Source: Termitomyces sp. T153
Taxonomy: Eukaryota; Basidiomycota; Agaricomycetes; Agaricales; Lyophyllaceae
NCBI GenBank assembly: GCA_018296165.2
Contig: JACKQL020000015.1
Span: forward strand, 558,001 to 622,000
Reading direction: 5' to 3'
DNA: 64,000 nt
Below are positions 48,778 through 60,179 of the stretch, piece by piece. Within the stretch, counting starts at the first letter, position 1. Each line of letters opens with the position of its first letter. Under the pieces are notes generated by a model, which saw only the letters and a program-made list of their open reading frames with translations, was not told where the DNA came from and searched no databases. Made by a program: the position numbers and the translations under genes.

Positions 48778-49729
48778 TGTCACGACCCGCTCCCTAGACC
48801 CCAACACCGCCCTCAGCCCCCCCCCTTCAATGCTCTGCCAAACTCCCCAAACCCTCATCCACCCTCCGCACCCACTTTGGGCAACTCCAACACTTCTTCG
48901 GCAGACCCCGACGGCTCCTTGATCAACTCTGACGCCTTCTCCACAGCAGTTGATGCATCCCCTGAATTCCCCTGGACTCCCAAGGCCTTCCCCAACCCCA
49001 GAACAATCTGCTTTCCAACTGATCCCATCAGAATGTCACTGCGGCCCGTTCCAAGATTGCACCTGACAACTGTTGACTCCGTGCAGTTCCGTCAAGCTGC
49101 CGCCATCTCCTCTGCCCTCCAGAGCTGCCCAGTAGTAGGTATATAAGTCGTAGAAGAACCCCTAGTACTTTAGTCTTGATATTGCATTTACCGGTTTCCC
49201 ATGTCTTGTCTTTCATCTCACCCCTGTCTCTATTTTTAGTTTTGAATCTATCTCTGTTCTCTGTCTTGTCTTGCCTTGTCTCTGCCTCGTCTTGACCATG
49301 TATAGTTCCTTTGTCTTCCTAAGTCCCTTTCATCTCCAATGACAGTACGAACTCCGCACGTGCGCTATGACCTGAACATTTCTATGACAACCCCGGACCT
49401 TGCTCCCACTCAGCCCAGAAACACCTCACATCTTGGCAATCTCCCGTCAAACCCCCGGCTCCGCCCCCATCAACCGCGAAGCCTCCAATTACTCTGCATT
49501 CTAATTGCATGCCCATGAACTTGCTCCGGCACCTGCCCGGGTCCACGATGAGTATACTTGATCTTAGATGCCCCTGAGCCGCTCCGGACTTGCTCAGACC
49601 GCCCCTAGCCCCCCCTCGCAAGTCCCTCCACGTCAATACCGGATGCTTGGTTATAAGCACAGGACATCGCGTCTGCCTAGTAAGGACTCGCCAGTGTAGC
49701 TGAGCCCCCGTCATCAGTGGAACCTGACA
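48778..49729 (+). repeat. 5' LTR of element A (952 bp)
   Basis: Bounded by TGTCA...TGACA. Contains a TATA box at 49,140-49,146 and the predicted transcription start 32 nt downstream at 49,172. The first 424 bp match the partial 3' LTR at 58,573-58,996 with scattered mostly C/T differences. Confidence 0.93.
49140..49183 (+). promoter_or_regulatory. LTR promoter and self-primer sequence of element A
   Basis: TATATAAG at 49,140 and AGTCTTGATATT at 49,172-49,183. The spacing of 32 nt is right for transcription to begin at 49,172. The 12 nt are the exact reverse complement of the site at 49,731-49,742. Confidence 0.75.
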
Positions 49730-49730
49730 T

Positions 49731-49742
49731 AATATCAAGACT
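49731..49742 (+). other. Primer binding site of element A, self-priming type
   Basis: AATATCAAGACT, 1 nt after the LTR. It is complementary to the predicted mRNA 5' end rather than starting with the TGG expected for a tRNA 3' end. The same layout occurs in element B. Confidence 0.75.
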
Positions 49743-52379
49743 CCCCCTTACCCCGTTCTCCATGTCTGCATATGACCCCGCATACAACCCCGCCGGTTAC
49801 CTAACTGACGTCTATGGTCGACCGGTACTGGAAAACCCCTATGCCCTGTTCTACCCAGGCCCTCCCACGGATCAGTACGTCCCCCATCACTGGACCCCTG
49901 ACCCCAACCAGGCATTCTATGCCCCCTCCATCAGCCAGGGAATACCTCCAGGCTGGCGCTGCCCTTCCACATTCTCTGCTGATGGCAACAACCCCTGCCT
50001 GTACCCCGGGAGGTATTCTGTGGCGCCCCCCAACCCTGCCTACCTTCCCCCCGCCCGCTACTACGCGTACCCAGTCCCCGCCGCAGCCCTGACCCCTCTA
50101 GGGCCTATGGACAATTATTTCCCCCCTCGTATGCCAATCCCTGCCCAAGCCCCTCCTTCTCCCAGGCAGCAAAGGGTCAAAGTCTATGCCCAACAACACG
50201 ACAAAGTCCTCCGCTTCCACTGCCTCTCTCCCACGGAGTTTGCAAGATGCATCCGCACCCTCCTCACCAACCTAGGCTACCCCAACACCTCCACGACTCT
50301 GGAAGTCTGGGTGGATCGACTCCTCGATTTCCACAAGCACTATCTGCAAGGAAACCTCCCGGAGACTATGCAAGGCACCCTGGGCATTGACAATAACTTA
50401 TGGAATGAACTCTGCACATTGGTCAAAGAAATCCACACCAGCCCAAACCCCCGCTCCTTTGAAGATCCTCTAGACCCTGCCCGCTCCTTCCATGTGCAAC
50501 GTGGGGAGCCCATCAGAACACGAAGTGAAGCCCCGCCTTTTGTTCCCCATCAGCAGGAAGAACTCAACGCGGCCTCCAGCATCCTGAGGAACCTCAACCC
50601 CGCGGGGGGATTGTTTGATTAACCAGCTGCCCATACCTTGGCCCTCTCTGCTCGCCCTCGGGCCAACTCCGTCCCCAGCGCCTTCTGAACCTGGGACCAG
50701 CCCGCCATCTCCGAACCTCGCCCCCAACGGCCACCCCCACATGTCAACAACGACAACTGGACTCTCTCCTACATTGACGAGCCTGGTAACCCCGCCAATG
50801 AGCATGCCCCACACAACGGACCTCCACAAGACCGACCCCCCCACTTCGACCTCCGCACCCCTCGTATCAATGCCCCTCCGCCCCGTTCCAACGCCCCGGT
50901 CCCCCCGCAACAGCCCACGGGTCCCGGGGCACCCCGACCACCCTTCCTTACCAACTATCCTCATCCCCTGCCCGCTCCGCTGCCTAACCCTCTTGCTGAT
51001 GCAAATTATTTTGGACCCCCCACCCCCAGGGGACCCCCTTGATGGGCCCCGGGGCCCACCCTGGGCAACATGGGTCAACCCCCTGGCGGAGGGCCACCTA
51101 ACGGCGGACCCCCTGGGGGATGGGGCCCGGCAATGGACAACTTCCCCCCCCCAGCGCAGAAACGGGAACAACTACTATTACTACTACAACGCCGGACCCC
51201 TGCTCTGAGCTCAAAATCCACAGGACAATACCCATGACGCACTGGCCTGGGAGGGTAAGCTCGACATTCAGAAACCCAAAACCTTCACTGGCTGCAACCC
51301 CCAGAAGTGGCGAATCTTTCTAACCCAATGCCTGACTATGTTCCAAGCTAAGCTGATCACCTTCCAACTTGAGAGCTCACGAGTGGCCTTTGCCACGTCA
51401 TATTTACAGGGTATTGCCTTTGATCATTACACTGTGCTACTCCGGTTTGACCCCAACAACCCCGTGCTCTCCAATTGGCTTGCTTTCACCCAGGAATTCT
51501 CGAGTAAGTTTGGCGTCTTTGACACCATAGTGGAGGCAGAGGAAAATCTCTTCAACCTCTGAATGCGCAACAATGAATGCTTCACAACCTTTATTGTATG
51601 GTTTGAACGGGAAGCCTATGAGACCGGCTGGAACTACAATGCTCTCCAATTCACCCTCTGTTGCGCCCTGCCCCAACAAATCAAGGACATCCTTTGCCTC
51701 ACACCCAAGCAAACCACCTATGACAGGTACAAGGCGCTCGTTATCCAGGTCGACCAATGTTACTGGGAAGATTGCAGCAAAAACACAGCACCCCGGACCC
51801 CCTGGAATGCCTCTGGTAACACCAACTGGCAGGCCAGAGCAACCAACGGCATTCAGTCCTCAATCCCCGCTAACCCCGCCAACCCTGCACCCCATTTTCC
51901 CTTGGGCCAAGGGATTACCAGCACCAACCCACCCCAGGGGCAGCGTCCGCCAGCCCAGCTCAACGCCGCCGACCTCCATGAAACCCCGGAACCCTTGGAC
52001 ACCAACCCTGACAACCACAACAACATTCCGGACCCCGCCAATGACCAGGAAGCCTTATGCGCAACCCAGATCCAGGATAGCCCGTGAATCGACGTGCCGG
52101 AGGAAATGCAGGAGAAACAACGGAAGGAGGGTGCGTGCATCCTATGTGGTGAGCAGGGACACTTTATTCGCAGTTGTCCTAAACGACAGGTGATGGGACG
52201 CACCATATGGACAATTGACAGAAAACTGTAACTACCAGTTTATGGAAAATGAGTTGGCGGTTTAGGTCTTGAAGATGCACTAGACCACGGACCAGACCCC
52301 AACGTCTTCTCCACCCCAGCCACACTCCTCCGTGCAACAATACTCGCCCCAGACAACCCCCCAGTACATCTCCCTTCCC

Positions 52380-53110
52380 ACTCATCCACCCACCTCCTCC
52401 TCCACACCACTCTCCCCTTCACCACCAACCCTGTCCCCACACTAGTCGACAGCAGCGCCACCAACAACTTCATTGATGAATCCCTGGCAGCGCTCGCTCC
52501 CCACCCCCTCTGACGCCTCCCTGCCCTGATCCCCCTCAAACTTTTTGACGGAGACCCCACCCCAGCGGGAGACATCACACACTGCCTGGAAACGACCATG
52601 ACCTTTGCCAATGGATGACAGCAAGAACTCTGACTACTTATCACCAAATTACACCCCTCTGCCCCCATCGTCTTAGGATTCTCATGGCTCCGTTCCACTA
52701 ACCCCTGCATCGACTGGCCCAGCCTCACCCTCTGCCTCGACCAGGACAACCCCACCGACTCTGGGCTGGTACCTTTTGATGTCTCACCCTCCTCCAAGAA
52801 CTCCGAGGCCACAATCAACCACTCCCAGACTCCTCCGCAGCTCTGCTCTAGATCCGCACGGTCGTTCATTATCAATGTCTGACTCGATGACCCTTCCAAG
52901 GTATTCCCCGCCCTTGTTGACAGCGGTGCCTCCAGCACCTTTGTCAGTAACCAGCTCGGCCTCCGGCACAATGACCTTGACAGACCCCTCGAGCTCCAAC
53001 TCTTCGACAGAAGCCCCACCACAACAAGGATCATGCAATACCACAACAACACCCTCACCCTCAACAATGACCTGCAGTTTCAGGCCTGGCTCCTCATCAC
53101 CCAATTACCC
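52380..53110 (+). pseudogene. Two tandem retropepsin-like domains in element A
   Basis: Domain 1: LVDSSATNNFIDESLA at 52,445, later IVLGFSWLRSTNPCIDW (the typical second half of Ty3-type proteases). Domain 2: ALVDSGASSTFVSNQLGL at 52,910, then ELQLFDRSP and a repeat of the same strand pattern, without the ILG-WL ending. Both are in the same frame, 470 bp apart. Retropepsins work as dimers of single DSG/DTG units; a tandem pair in one chain would be unusual. Confidence 0.65.
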
Positions 53111-53539
53111 TCCAGAGCGACCCAGAATCCCTCAACCTCCAATGACAACTCCGACAACAAAGAAGATGCCACTCTGCCTCAGTCACCCTCCATCACATTA
53201 CGATGGCTGCCTCCCAACATACCCCGAAATTGATACAAAGGGCTGCAGTACCCTGACCAGCAACGTTCAAGGTCCCCGACCAACTCCGCCACCACTCCGG
53301 ACTCCTCTGCTACCACTCTGACGTCCAACTCCGTCGACCCTGGAAGCCTCGACATTAAAATCGTCAGCGCTGTTCCCTTTGCACGCCTTCTACAAGACGG
53401 CACCCCCACCTTCCAGCTACAAATCACACCAGCCCTACCCAAGGAGCACCTCCACACAGGGACCACTGCGCCGGAGAGCAAGACAGAGGAACAGATCCTA
53501 TCTGAAGTAGTTCCCCCGGAGTATCATGAGTTCGCTGAC

Positions 53540-54890
53540 GTGTTCTCTGAAGGGAGTGCCAAAGAACTTCCCCTGCACCACTCCTATGACCACAAGATTG
53601 ACCTCGAGGAAGGTACCTCACCCCCATTTGGCAAGATCTACAACATGTCCAAGGTCAAGCTCCGAGCCTTGAAGGAATACCTCGACAACATGCTCAGCAA
53701 GGGCTTCATACGCCCGTCGATCTCCGCTGCCGGCGCTCCAGTCCTGTTTGCCAAGAAGAAGGACGGGTCCCTCCGACTCTGTGTGGATTATCAGGGGCTC
53801 AACAAAGTCACCAAAAAGAACCGGTATCCCCTCCCCTTGATCGGAGACCTTGTTGATCATCTCCGCAGTGCTAAGATTTACACAAAGATAGACCTCCGCT
53901 CTGGCTACAACAATGTCTGGATCACTCCAGGACATGAATGGAAGACCACCTTTTGCACCCGCTATGGCCTCTTTGAGTACCTCATAATGCCCTTCAGAAT
54001 GACTAACTCCCCCGCCACTTTTCAGTACTTCATGAATGACATCTTCCATGACATGAATGACGTTTTCGTTATTGTATACCTGGACGACATCCTGATCTAC
54101 TCGAATTTGCTAAGGGAATATCCGGAGCACGTCCGCCGCGTTTTAGAACAACTCCAAGAGTACCACTTTCACGCCAAACCCGAGAAATGCTCCTTTCACA
54201 CGATGGAGGTTGAATATCTCAGAGTCGTCATCACTCCTGACGTCATGAGCATGGACCCTGCCAAGGTCAACGCAGTACTCAACTGGCCCCTGCCGTGGAA
54301 TGTCAAGGAGGTACAGTCATTCCTGGGGTTTGCTAACTTTTATCGCCATTTCATCGACAACTACTCCAGGATCACTAAACCCCTCAACCGACTCACGCAG
54401 AAGGACACCCCTTGGGATTGGGACAGCAAGTGCCAGAGCATATTCCTCCTCCTGAAGAGGGCCTTCACCTCCGCTCCAGTCCTCCGCCATTTTGACCTCT
54501 CCCTGCCGATTGTGCTCAAGTGCGACGCCTCCGACTACGCTATTGCTGGAATACTCTCCCAGTCGGACTTGGGGGGCAAAGATCTCTGTCCCGTTGCCTT
54601 CTACACCCAATCGATGATCCCAGCGGAACTCAACTACGACATCTACAACAAAGAACTCCTTGCGATTGTTGAAGCCTTCTGTCAGTGGCGGGCCTACCTC
54701 GAGGGGTCCCCGCACCGCATCCAAGTATACTCCGACCACAACAACCTGCAATACTTCACGACCACAAAACAGCTCAGCTGCCGCCAAGCCTGATGGTCTG
54801 AAACCCTCTCGGAGTATGACTTCACCATCCACTACCGCCCCGGGCGACTCGGCGCAAAGCCTGACACCCTCACTTGAAGATCCAACATGT
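53540..54890 (+). pseudogene. Reverse transcriptase and RNase H of element A
   Basis: The longest open part (417 codons, 53,540-54,793). RT landmarks: YNMSKVKLRALKEYLD, FAKKKDGSLRLCVDY, RYPLPLIGDLVD, KIDLRSGYNNVWI, FEYLIMPFRMTNSPATFQ, and YLDDILIYS. Then the connection and RNase H: VLKCDASDYAIAGIL, YNKELLAIVEAF and YSDHNNLQYF. The TGA at 54,791 interrupts RNase H shortly before its end (YRPGRLGAKPD). Confidence 0.9.
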
Positions 54891-54939
54891 ACTCAAAAAA
54901 GTCATTTGAAGCCAAACGGAATGCATCCAACCATTGAGT

Positions 54940-56446
54940 GGTAATCCCCCCTGAACATCTACATGCCATGCTGATTTTAAATGAAGAAGGAATCCTCCAA
55001 CAAATCAGAAATTTGCCCCCGGACTCCTTCTTCACCCAGCATGACCCCCGCAACAACCCCGAAGAGTTGAGCATCGGGAACCCCTTTTTGCTGTCTCCGG
55101 ACCACCGCCTCCTGCTCCGGAGTGGACAAATTTATGCCCCAGACCACAAGTCCATCTGCCTCAACATACTCCGGCAGCACCACGACCATAAGCTCTGAGG
55201 GCACCCAGGAATTTGTAAGACCCTTCAACTCATCTCCTGGACTTACTTCTGGCCAGGAATGAAAAAGGACATCATGCAATACATAAGGGCCTGCGAACCC
55301 TGCCTCCAGGCCAAGGTACCCCGTCACTGCCCCCACAGATTGTTGAAACCCCTCCCCATCGGCCACCGCCCCTGGTCCTCCCTATCGATGCATCATATCG
55401 TCGAACTCCCCAATTCTGAAGGTTTTAATGCGATCCTTGTCGTCATTTGCCACCTCACCAAGCAAGCCCTCTTCATCCCCTGCCACACCACCAACAATGC
55501 TCCGGAGTTTGCCAAACTGTTTCTTGAACACATATTCTCCAAGCATGGACTCCCAGACGACATCGTCTCAGACTGCAGACCCCTGTTTGTATCCCACTTT
55601 TGGCAGTTGCTATGCAGGGTGCTCGAGATCAAAACCAACCTCTCCACTGCCTATCACCTGGAGACTGATGGACAAACAGAACGAGTGAACCAGATGCTGG
55701 AGCAGTATCCCCACCTATACATTAACTATTTACAGAATGACTGGCGCACAGAACTCCCCCTTGCCGAATTCACCTACAACAACACGCCTCACTCTGCCAC
55801 CAGAGTCTCCCCCTTCTATGCCAACAAAGGCTATAACCTCCAACTCACCCTGTCCCTGAAGGACATCCCCTCCCATGCTGCCCACAAAGTCGCCGAGGAC
55901 CTCCAATCCCTTCACCAATTTCTCCGGAACAAGATCAACACCGCCAATTGAGCCTACTCCAAACATGCCAATGCCCGACACGACCCCACCCCTGACTGGC
56001 CTCCCGGCACCTTGGTTTGGCTCGATCGACGCAACCTCAAGACCTGGAGGCCCTCCATCAAACTAGACCACAAGCGCCTCAGTCCTTTCAAAGTCCTCCA
56101 GAAGGTCTCCATGCACACCTATAAACTCGACCTACCTCCGGGCTTGAAAGGCCTCCACCCTGTGTTCCACGTTCGACTTCTTGAAAAACATGCCCTGGAC
56201 CCCTTCCCCGGCCAGCGCCCCAGCTGACCACCCTCCGTCGAGGTCGAGGACAAGTACCGCTACGAGGTTGACCAGATCCTCGACTCCCGCTTGGTCCACG
56301 GACGACCCCAGTACTTGGTCCACTGGAAAGGCTATGGACCTGAGGACGACATGTGGGAGCCCTGAAAAAACCTCAATGGAGCCCCCGACAAACTCCAGAA
56401 CTTCCATCGACAACACCCCACCAAGCCCTGGGACCTCTGGGACTAG
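54940..56446 (+). pseudogene. Integrase and chromodomain of element A
   Basis: HHCC finger: HHDHK, GHPGI, CEPCLQAK. Core: the segment normally holding the first catalytic Asp reads SLSMHHIVELP, with His where Asp (MDF) is usual. The second Asp is in DIVSDCRPLF, the Glu in ETDGQTERVNQ. The core is followed by a GPY/F-like zone (SPFKVLQKVSMHTYKLDLP, VFHVRLLEKH) and a chromodomain ([23 protein letters not shown]). The lost first Asp, plus TGA at 55,196, 55,949, 56,225 and 56,363, means the product cannot be active. Confidence 0.88.
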
Positions 56447-56671
56447 CAAGTGCAGATGGCATCAGTGGGCGTAACTCCTGCCTCTAGATTTATCAGGGAT
56501 TCAACTCCCACAAGTACTCCCCTATGTGTTTTCACTTACCTTGCCCCCTGCTCATTCTGAATACTTCTCATGCTCAGTAGGAATGCAGAGTCCAATGTTA
56601 ATAAGGCTACAAATACAGAATATAGGAATAAGGGAGCGCGGGGCAACAAGGCACTGGAATCCAGAAAGCCC

Positions 56672-58363
56672 CTACTCCCCCTCCCCCCCTGAATCTGCCT
56701 CTGCAATCCTTCCAACCAGATCCACCTCCAGCTGCACTACTACCGTCGCCAGAACTTTGGGATGCCCTGGGAGCGGCTCCGCCACGTCCACCGCCACCTC
56801 TCACCACGCTCTGGGGTCCGCCATTGCCCTCCGCCAATGTCCTGCCAGCAGATGCCCCATCTGCGTGACCCCCTGCCCCAACTCTGGCGGGAGATCCCTG
56901 GGCATCCTCGCCAACCCTTTGTGAATGGACCCCAGCGCCGCTGATGCTCCGTCAAGGAGGATGCAATGCTCCCTGGCCCAGTCTACGCAATTGAATGTCA
57001 GCTCGTAGTAAACAGGAAATGAAGGGAGCACTTATGGAGCACTCCCCACCACCCCAAGGCTGCCTCGTTGGCAAGCCACTCTTCCCACCGCCGCACCCTC
57101 TCCGCCATCGCTCGGGTCACCTCCGCACTGGGCCTCTGCTGAGTTCCCCATGTTCCCGACCCCTCCGATCATTGCCCCGCCACCTGCACCCACACCTCCA
57201 ACGGCCTCATGCGCACTTGCAACTCTTGAAGCTGTGACAATCGCTCCGTAGCAGTCCCCATGGCGATATCCTTATTCCTATGTGCCAAGTCCCGTTCCTT
57301 CTGAGCCTCGTCCAGTTCCCTCTGAAACCCATCCCTCTCCTCCCCCACCCTATGGACCTCCTCCCCACGTGCGGCCAACAACCTCTCCAACTCCTCTGGC
57401 CCAATGCCGCAGGAAAGCCTTGATGACCAACCATGACCCTCCCGCAGATGGCTCAACCAAGGTCCTAGAAGTCAGGGAATACACCGTAGGACCAGGAGGG
57501 CCCACCAACGCTGGCTCCCCCTGTGCCCGCTTGCTAGGCCCCGCCTCCAGCAAGGGGGATGCCCTCTGTTTACCCTTGTCACGCATTGTGGGGGCCCCCT
57601 CCCTCTGCCCACCCTGCGGGGGCCCAATCTTCATCGGGGGCCGCCCCGCGCCAACCTCCCCTCTACCCCAGAACCCCTCCCCTCTACCCTGCCCCTCTGA
57701 CCCTCCTCCAACTGCATTGCAACCCACTTGCAATCCCACCTCTGTTCTGCCGCAATGCAAGCAGCATGCCAACTCAGAGTGACAGAGCACTTCTCGTGCC
57801 ATGAGCAACATGGGAGACACACTGACGTATCCCGCCGCACCCCCGGCACGGGCTCCTTGAACTCACACTGTTCACCCTGCCGGGTACAGGATGCACACTA
57901 GAAACATGGGTCAGTTCGATAGGGAAGGAACATGCCAATGATGCACCGGGGCCACCGCCTGACACCACTCCAATGTCGGGGGACCTCTTGCTCGCCCTGT
58001 GGCCTCTGCAAAGTACTCTGGCGTCACATCCACCTGCACGACTCTTGACCGTGTAGGGATGGGGTGGACCACCCCGGGGGCCATACCAGACCTGGAGCAA
58101 GAAGCGAGGACCATCTCCCCCGCCGACTGCGCTGGAACCTCCCCCAACGTAGGCCCCGAAGGGCCCACCACCGCTGCCAACAACTCTGACGGGGCTTATT
58201 TAAGCGCTCCAGCCATGACGAGTAAGAGACGGTACTCACAGCTACGGTACATTGCCTGCACCCGCCTATGGTCTCACTGACCCTCAGAGTCCTTCGAGGA
58301 AGAGGTTGAGGTATGTGCTGATGGGGAGGGGGACGCTGCTGGAGAATACGCGGAAGATGACAT
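56672..58363 (-). pseudogene. Antisense gene of element A
   Basis: Minus-strand gene lying between the pol stop and the 3' LTR; ATG 58,363, stop 56,672-56,674. It begins MSSSAYSPAASPSPSAH. Next come a candidate intron (about 58,186-58,245), ELLAAVVGPSG, a cysteine cluster (CASCTRQGEQCEF; VCLPCCSWHEKC) near 57,790-57,910, a basic linker (EAGPSKRAQ), a coiled coil (ELERLLAARGEEVHRVGEER, then ERDGFQRELDEAQKERD), WLANEAALG, and the C-terminal domain (EHCILLDGASAALGSIHKGL; LLAGHWRR; AEPLPGHPKVLATVV). Stops (for example TGA after DSEGQ) and a second-intron donor changed from GT to AT show decay. The zinc cluster, NLS and coiled coil suggest a nuclear DNA-associated protein; no family is known to me. 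Confidence 0.7.
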
Positions 58364-58557
58364 TGGAAAAGTTTGGGAACTCCAGAGTACATCTGATCCT
58401 TTTCAATGACTGGGAAAGAACCCCCTGAGCGGTGGCCATGCTTTGACTTCATTCCCCATGCCACCACCGCTACTGTGGTCTGATCAATATTGCTTGACTT
58501 CAATTCCCATGCCCCACCAATCCCCAAACTGTACCCTGTATCTCAAGGGTCTCAACG

Positions 58558-58572
58558 CTGAAGGGGGGGTGA
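58558..58572 (+). other. Polypurine tract of element A
   Basis: GAAGGGGGGGTGA-type purine run immediately before the 3' LTR start TGTCA at 58,573. Confidence 0.85.
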
Positions 58573-58996
58573 TGTCATGACCTGCTCCCTAGACCCCGAC
58601 ACCGCCCCCAGCCCCCCCCTTCAATGCTCTGCCAAACTCCCCAAACCCTCGTCCACCCTCCACACCCACTTTGGGCAACTCTGACACTGCTTCGGCAGAC
58701 CCCGATGGCTCCTTGATCAACTCTGACGCCTTCTCCACAGCAGTTGATGCATCCCCTGAATTCCCCTAGACTCCCGAGGCCTTCCCCAACCCCAGAACAA
58801 TCCACTTTCCAACTGATCCCATCAGAATGTCACTGCGGCCCATTCCAAGATCGCACCTGACAACTGTCAACTCCACACAGTTCCGTCAAGCTGCTGCCAT
58901 CTCCTCTGCCCTCCAGAGCCACTCAGTAGTAGGTATATAAGTCATAGAAGAACCCCTAGTACTTTAGTCTTGATATTGCATTTACCGGTTTCCCAT
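58573..58996 (+). repeat. 3' LTR of element A, first 424 bp, cut by element B
   Basis: Collinear with 48,778 onward, including the TATA box and start site near 58,935-58,978, up to TTTCCCAT at 58,996. In the 5' LTR the next bases are GTCTTGTC, which must lie beyond element B. Confidence 0.93.
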
Positions 58997-60147
58997 TGTC
59001 ACGACCCATTCCCCGAAACCCCGCACATCGTCCATCAAAACCCCGAACCCCCAAAAGGACCCCCAACGCTCTGCCAAACTTCTGCCCATGCCCCGCGCCT
59101 ACTTCGGCTAACTCCAACGCCCCCCCAGCTAACTCCGACGGCCCCCTGGCCAACTTCGGTGCCTGCCCCGCAGCCACTGACACTTACCCTGGGCTTCTCG
59201 AACCCCGAGAACCACCCCCGCTATTCCCGATCTTCGCCACCCATCATTAACTCAACACCCTGCTTCCTCCGACCTATTCCGGAGTATCACAACAACCTCG
59301 GGGCAACCCGCGTTCTCCAATGATCCCATCAACGTATCAGCGCGGCACAATCTTCAATCACAACCGACACCCGCCCACTCCGTCAAGCCCCGCCAAGCCC
59401 CGCCGCCACAGCCGACGTACCCCGAAGTCCTCCAGTAGTCAGTATATAAGTCATCGAGTAGCTCTTTGTACTCTAGTCTTGATATTGCTTAACGTTACCT
59501 ATGGTCTGATTGTTTCCTTTTCGTGTTTCATGTTTCGTGTTCCGTGTCTCGTTCTCCAGTCTCCCAGTCTTATCTCAGTCTCCCGGTCTTATCTCAGTCT
59601 CCCGGTCTTGTCTTGTCTCCATTTCGTTATCATTCTCGTTATCGTTTTGTATCTCCACTCGAATCTACTCCTGTTCCATATCGTCTTGTCCGACGCTGTC
59701 TCGGTGACTCCGTCAGACCATTGTGCCCAAGTCTTCATCATCCCTAACGACCTCACGAACTCCGCGATTACGATTACGAACCCCGACACTCCTTTACCAG
59801 GTCCGAACCTCACTCTTTGCTCGGTCCCGGACTCCATCAGCTCCAAATGATCTCCCATCAAACCTCGGCTCCATCCCCATTGATCACACAGCCACCTACT
59901 CCCTTGCTTCCGCAAATCTCCCGTATGGCCTTCTGCCTGAACCCCGCCAAGACCGTCTCGTTTCCCCACAATCTGACTTCTCCAGACCTTCCTGGACCTG
60001 TCTGGATCACATCTCCCCAACTACCCGCGCAACCCACCCGGACCCGGAACGTCTTCGAGTGTTTGGTTACCAATGCAGGGGAATCACACCCGCCTAGTAA
60101 GGACTCGCCCAGTGCAGCTGAGCCCCCGGGGTCAGCGGAACCTGACA
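58997..60147 (+). repeat. 5' LTR of element B (1,151 bp)
   Basis: Starts TGTCACGACCC and ends CCTGACA. TATATAA at 59,443-59,449, start site AGTCTTGATATT at 59,475-59,486 (again 32 nt apart). Close to the reversed solo LTR at 42,865-44,010; the element A LTR is a shorter relative. Confidence 0.93.
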
Positions 60148-60148
60148 T

Positions 60149-60160
60149 AATATCAAGACT
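60149..60160 (+). other. Primer binding site of element B, self-priming type
   Basis: AATATCAAGACT, 1 nt after the LTR and exactly complementary to 59,475-59,486. Confidence 0.75.
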
Positions 60161-60179
60161 CTACCTTACCCCGTCTGTG

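Larger units (their letters stand above)
49762..56446 (+). pseudogene. Gag-pol polyprotein of element A, broken by stop codons
   Basis: The first part (49,762-50,624) is in one frame, the rest (about 50,615-56,446) in another, so one frameshift lies near 50,610. From there a single frame runs to TAG 56,444, as in single-ORF Tf1-like elements. Order: Pro-rich N-terminus, capsid-like block (about 51,240-51,780), zinc knuckle CILCGEQGHFIRSC (about 52,120), protease-like sites LVDSSAT (52,445) and LVDSGAS (52,913), reverse transcriptase with YLDDIL (about 54,080), RNase H (CDASDYAIAG; HNNLQYF), integrase HHCC zinc finger (GHPG, CEPCLQAK), core, and chromodomain (YLVHWKGYG, 56,315). I count 15 TGA and one TAA inside. 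Confidence 0.9.
48778..58996 (+). mobile_element. Element A: Tf1/sushi-like LTR retrotransposon (chromovirus)
   Basis: 5' LTR 48,778-49,729, self-priming site 49,731-49,742, gag-pol 49,762-56,446, an antisense gene 56,672-58,363, polypurine tract 58,558-58,572, and 3' LTR 58,573-58,996, cut by element B. Order protease, reverse transcriptase, RNase H, integrase, chromodomain marks it as Ty3/gypsy-chromovirus. Its pol is full of TGA codons, so it is no longer autonomous. The 5' flank CTCTG (48,773-48,777) is the predicted target duplication. Confidence 0.93.

Noticed and set aside
52240..53067. 275-codon minus-strand frame across the protease region of element A
   Set aside because: It lies opposite recognisable protease motifs and is open only because the plus strand is C-rich.
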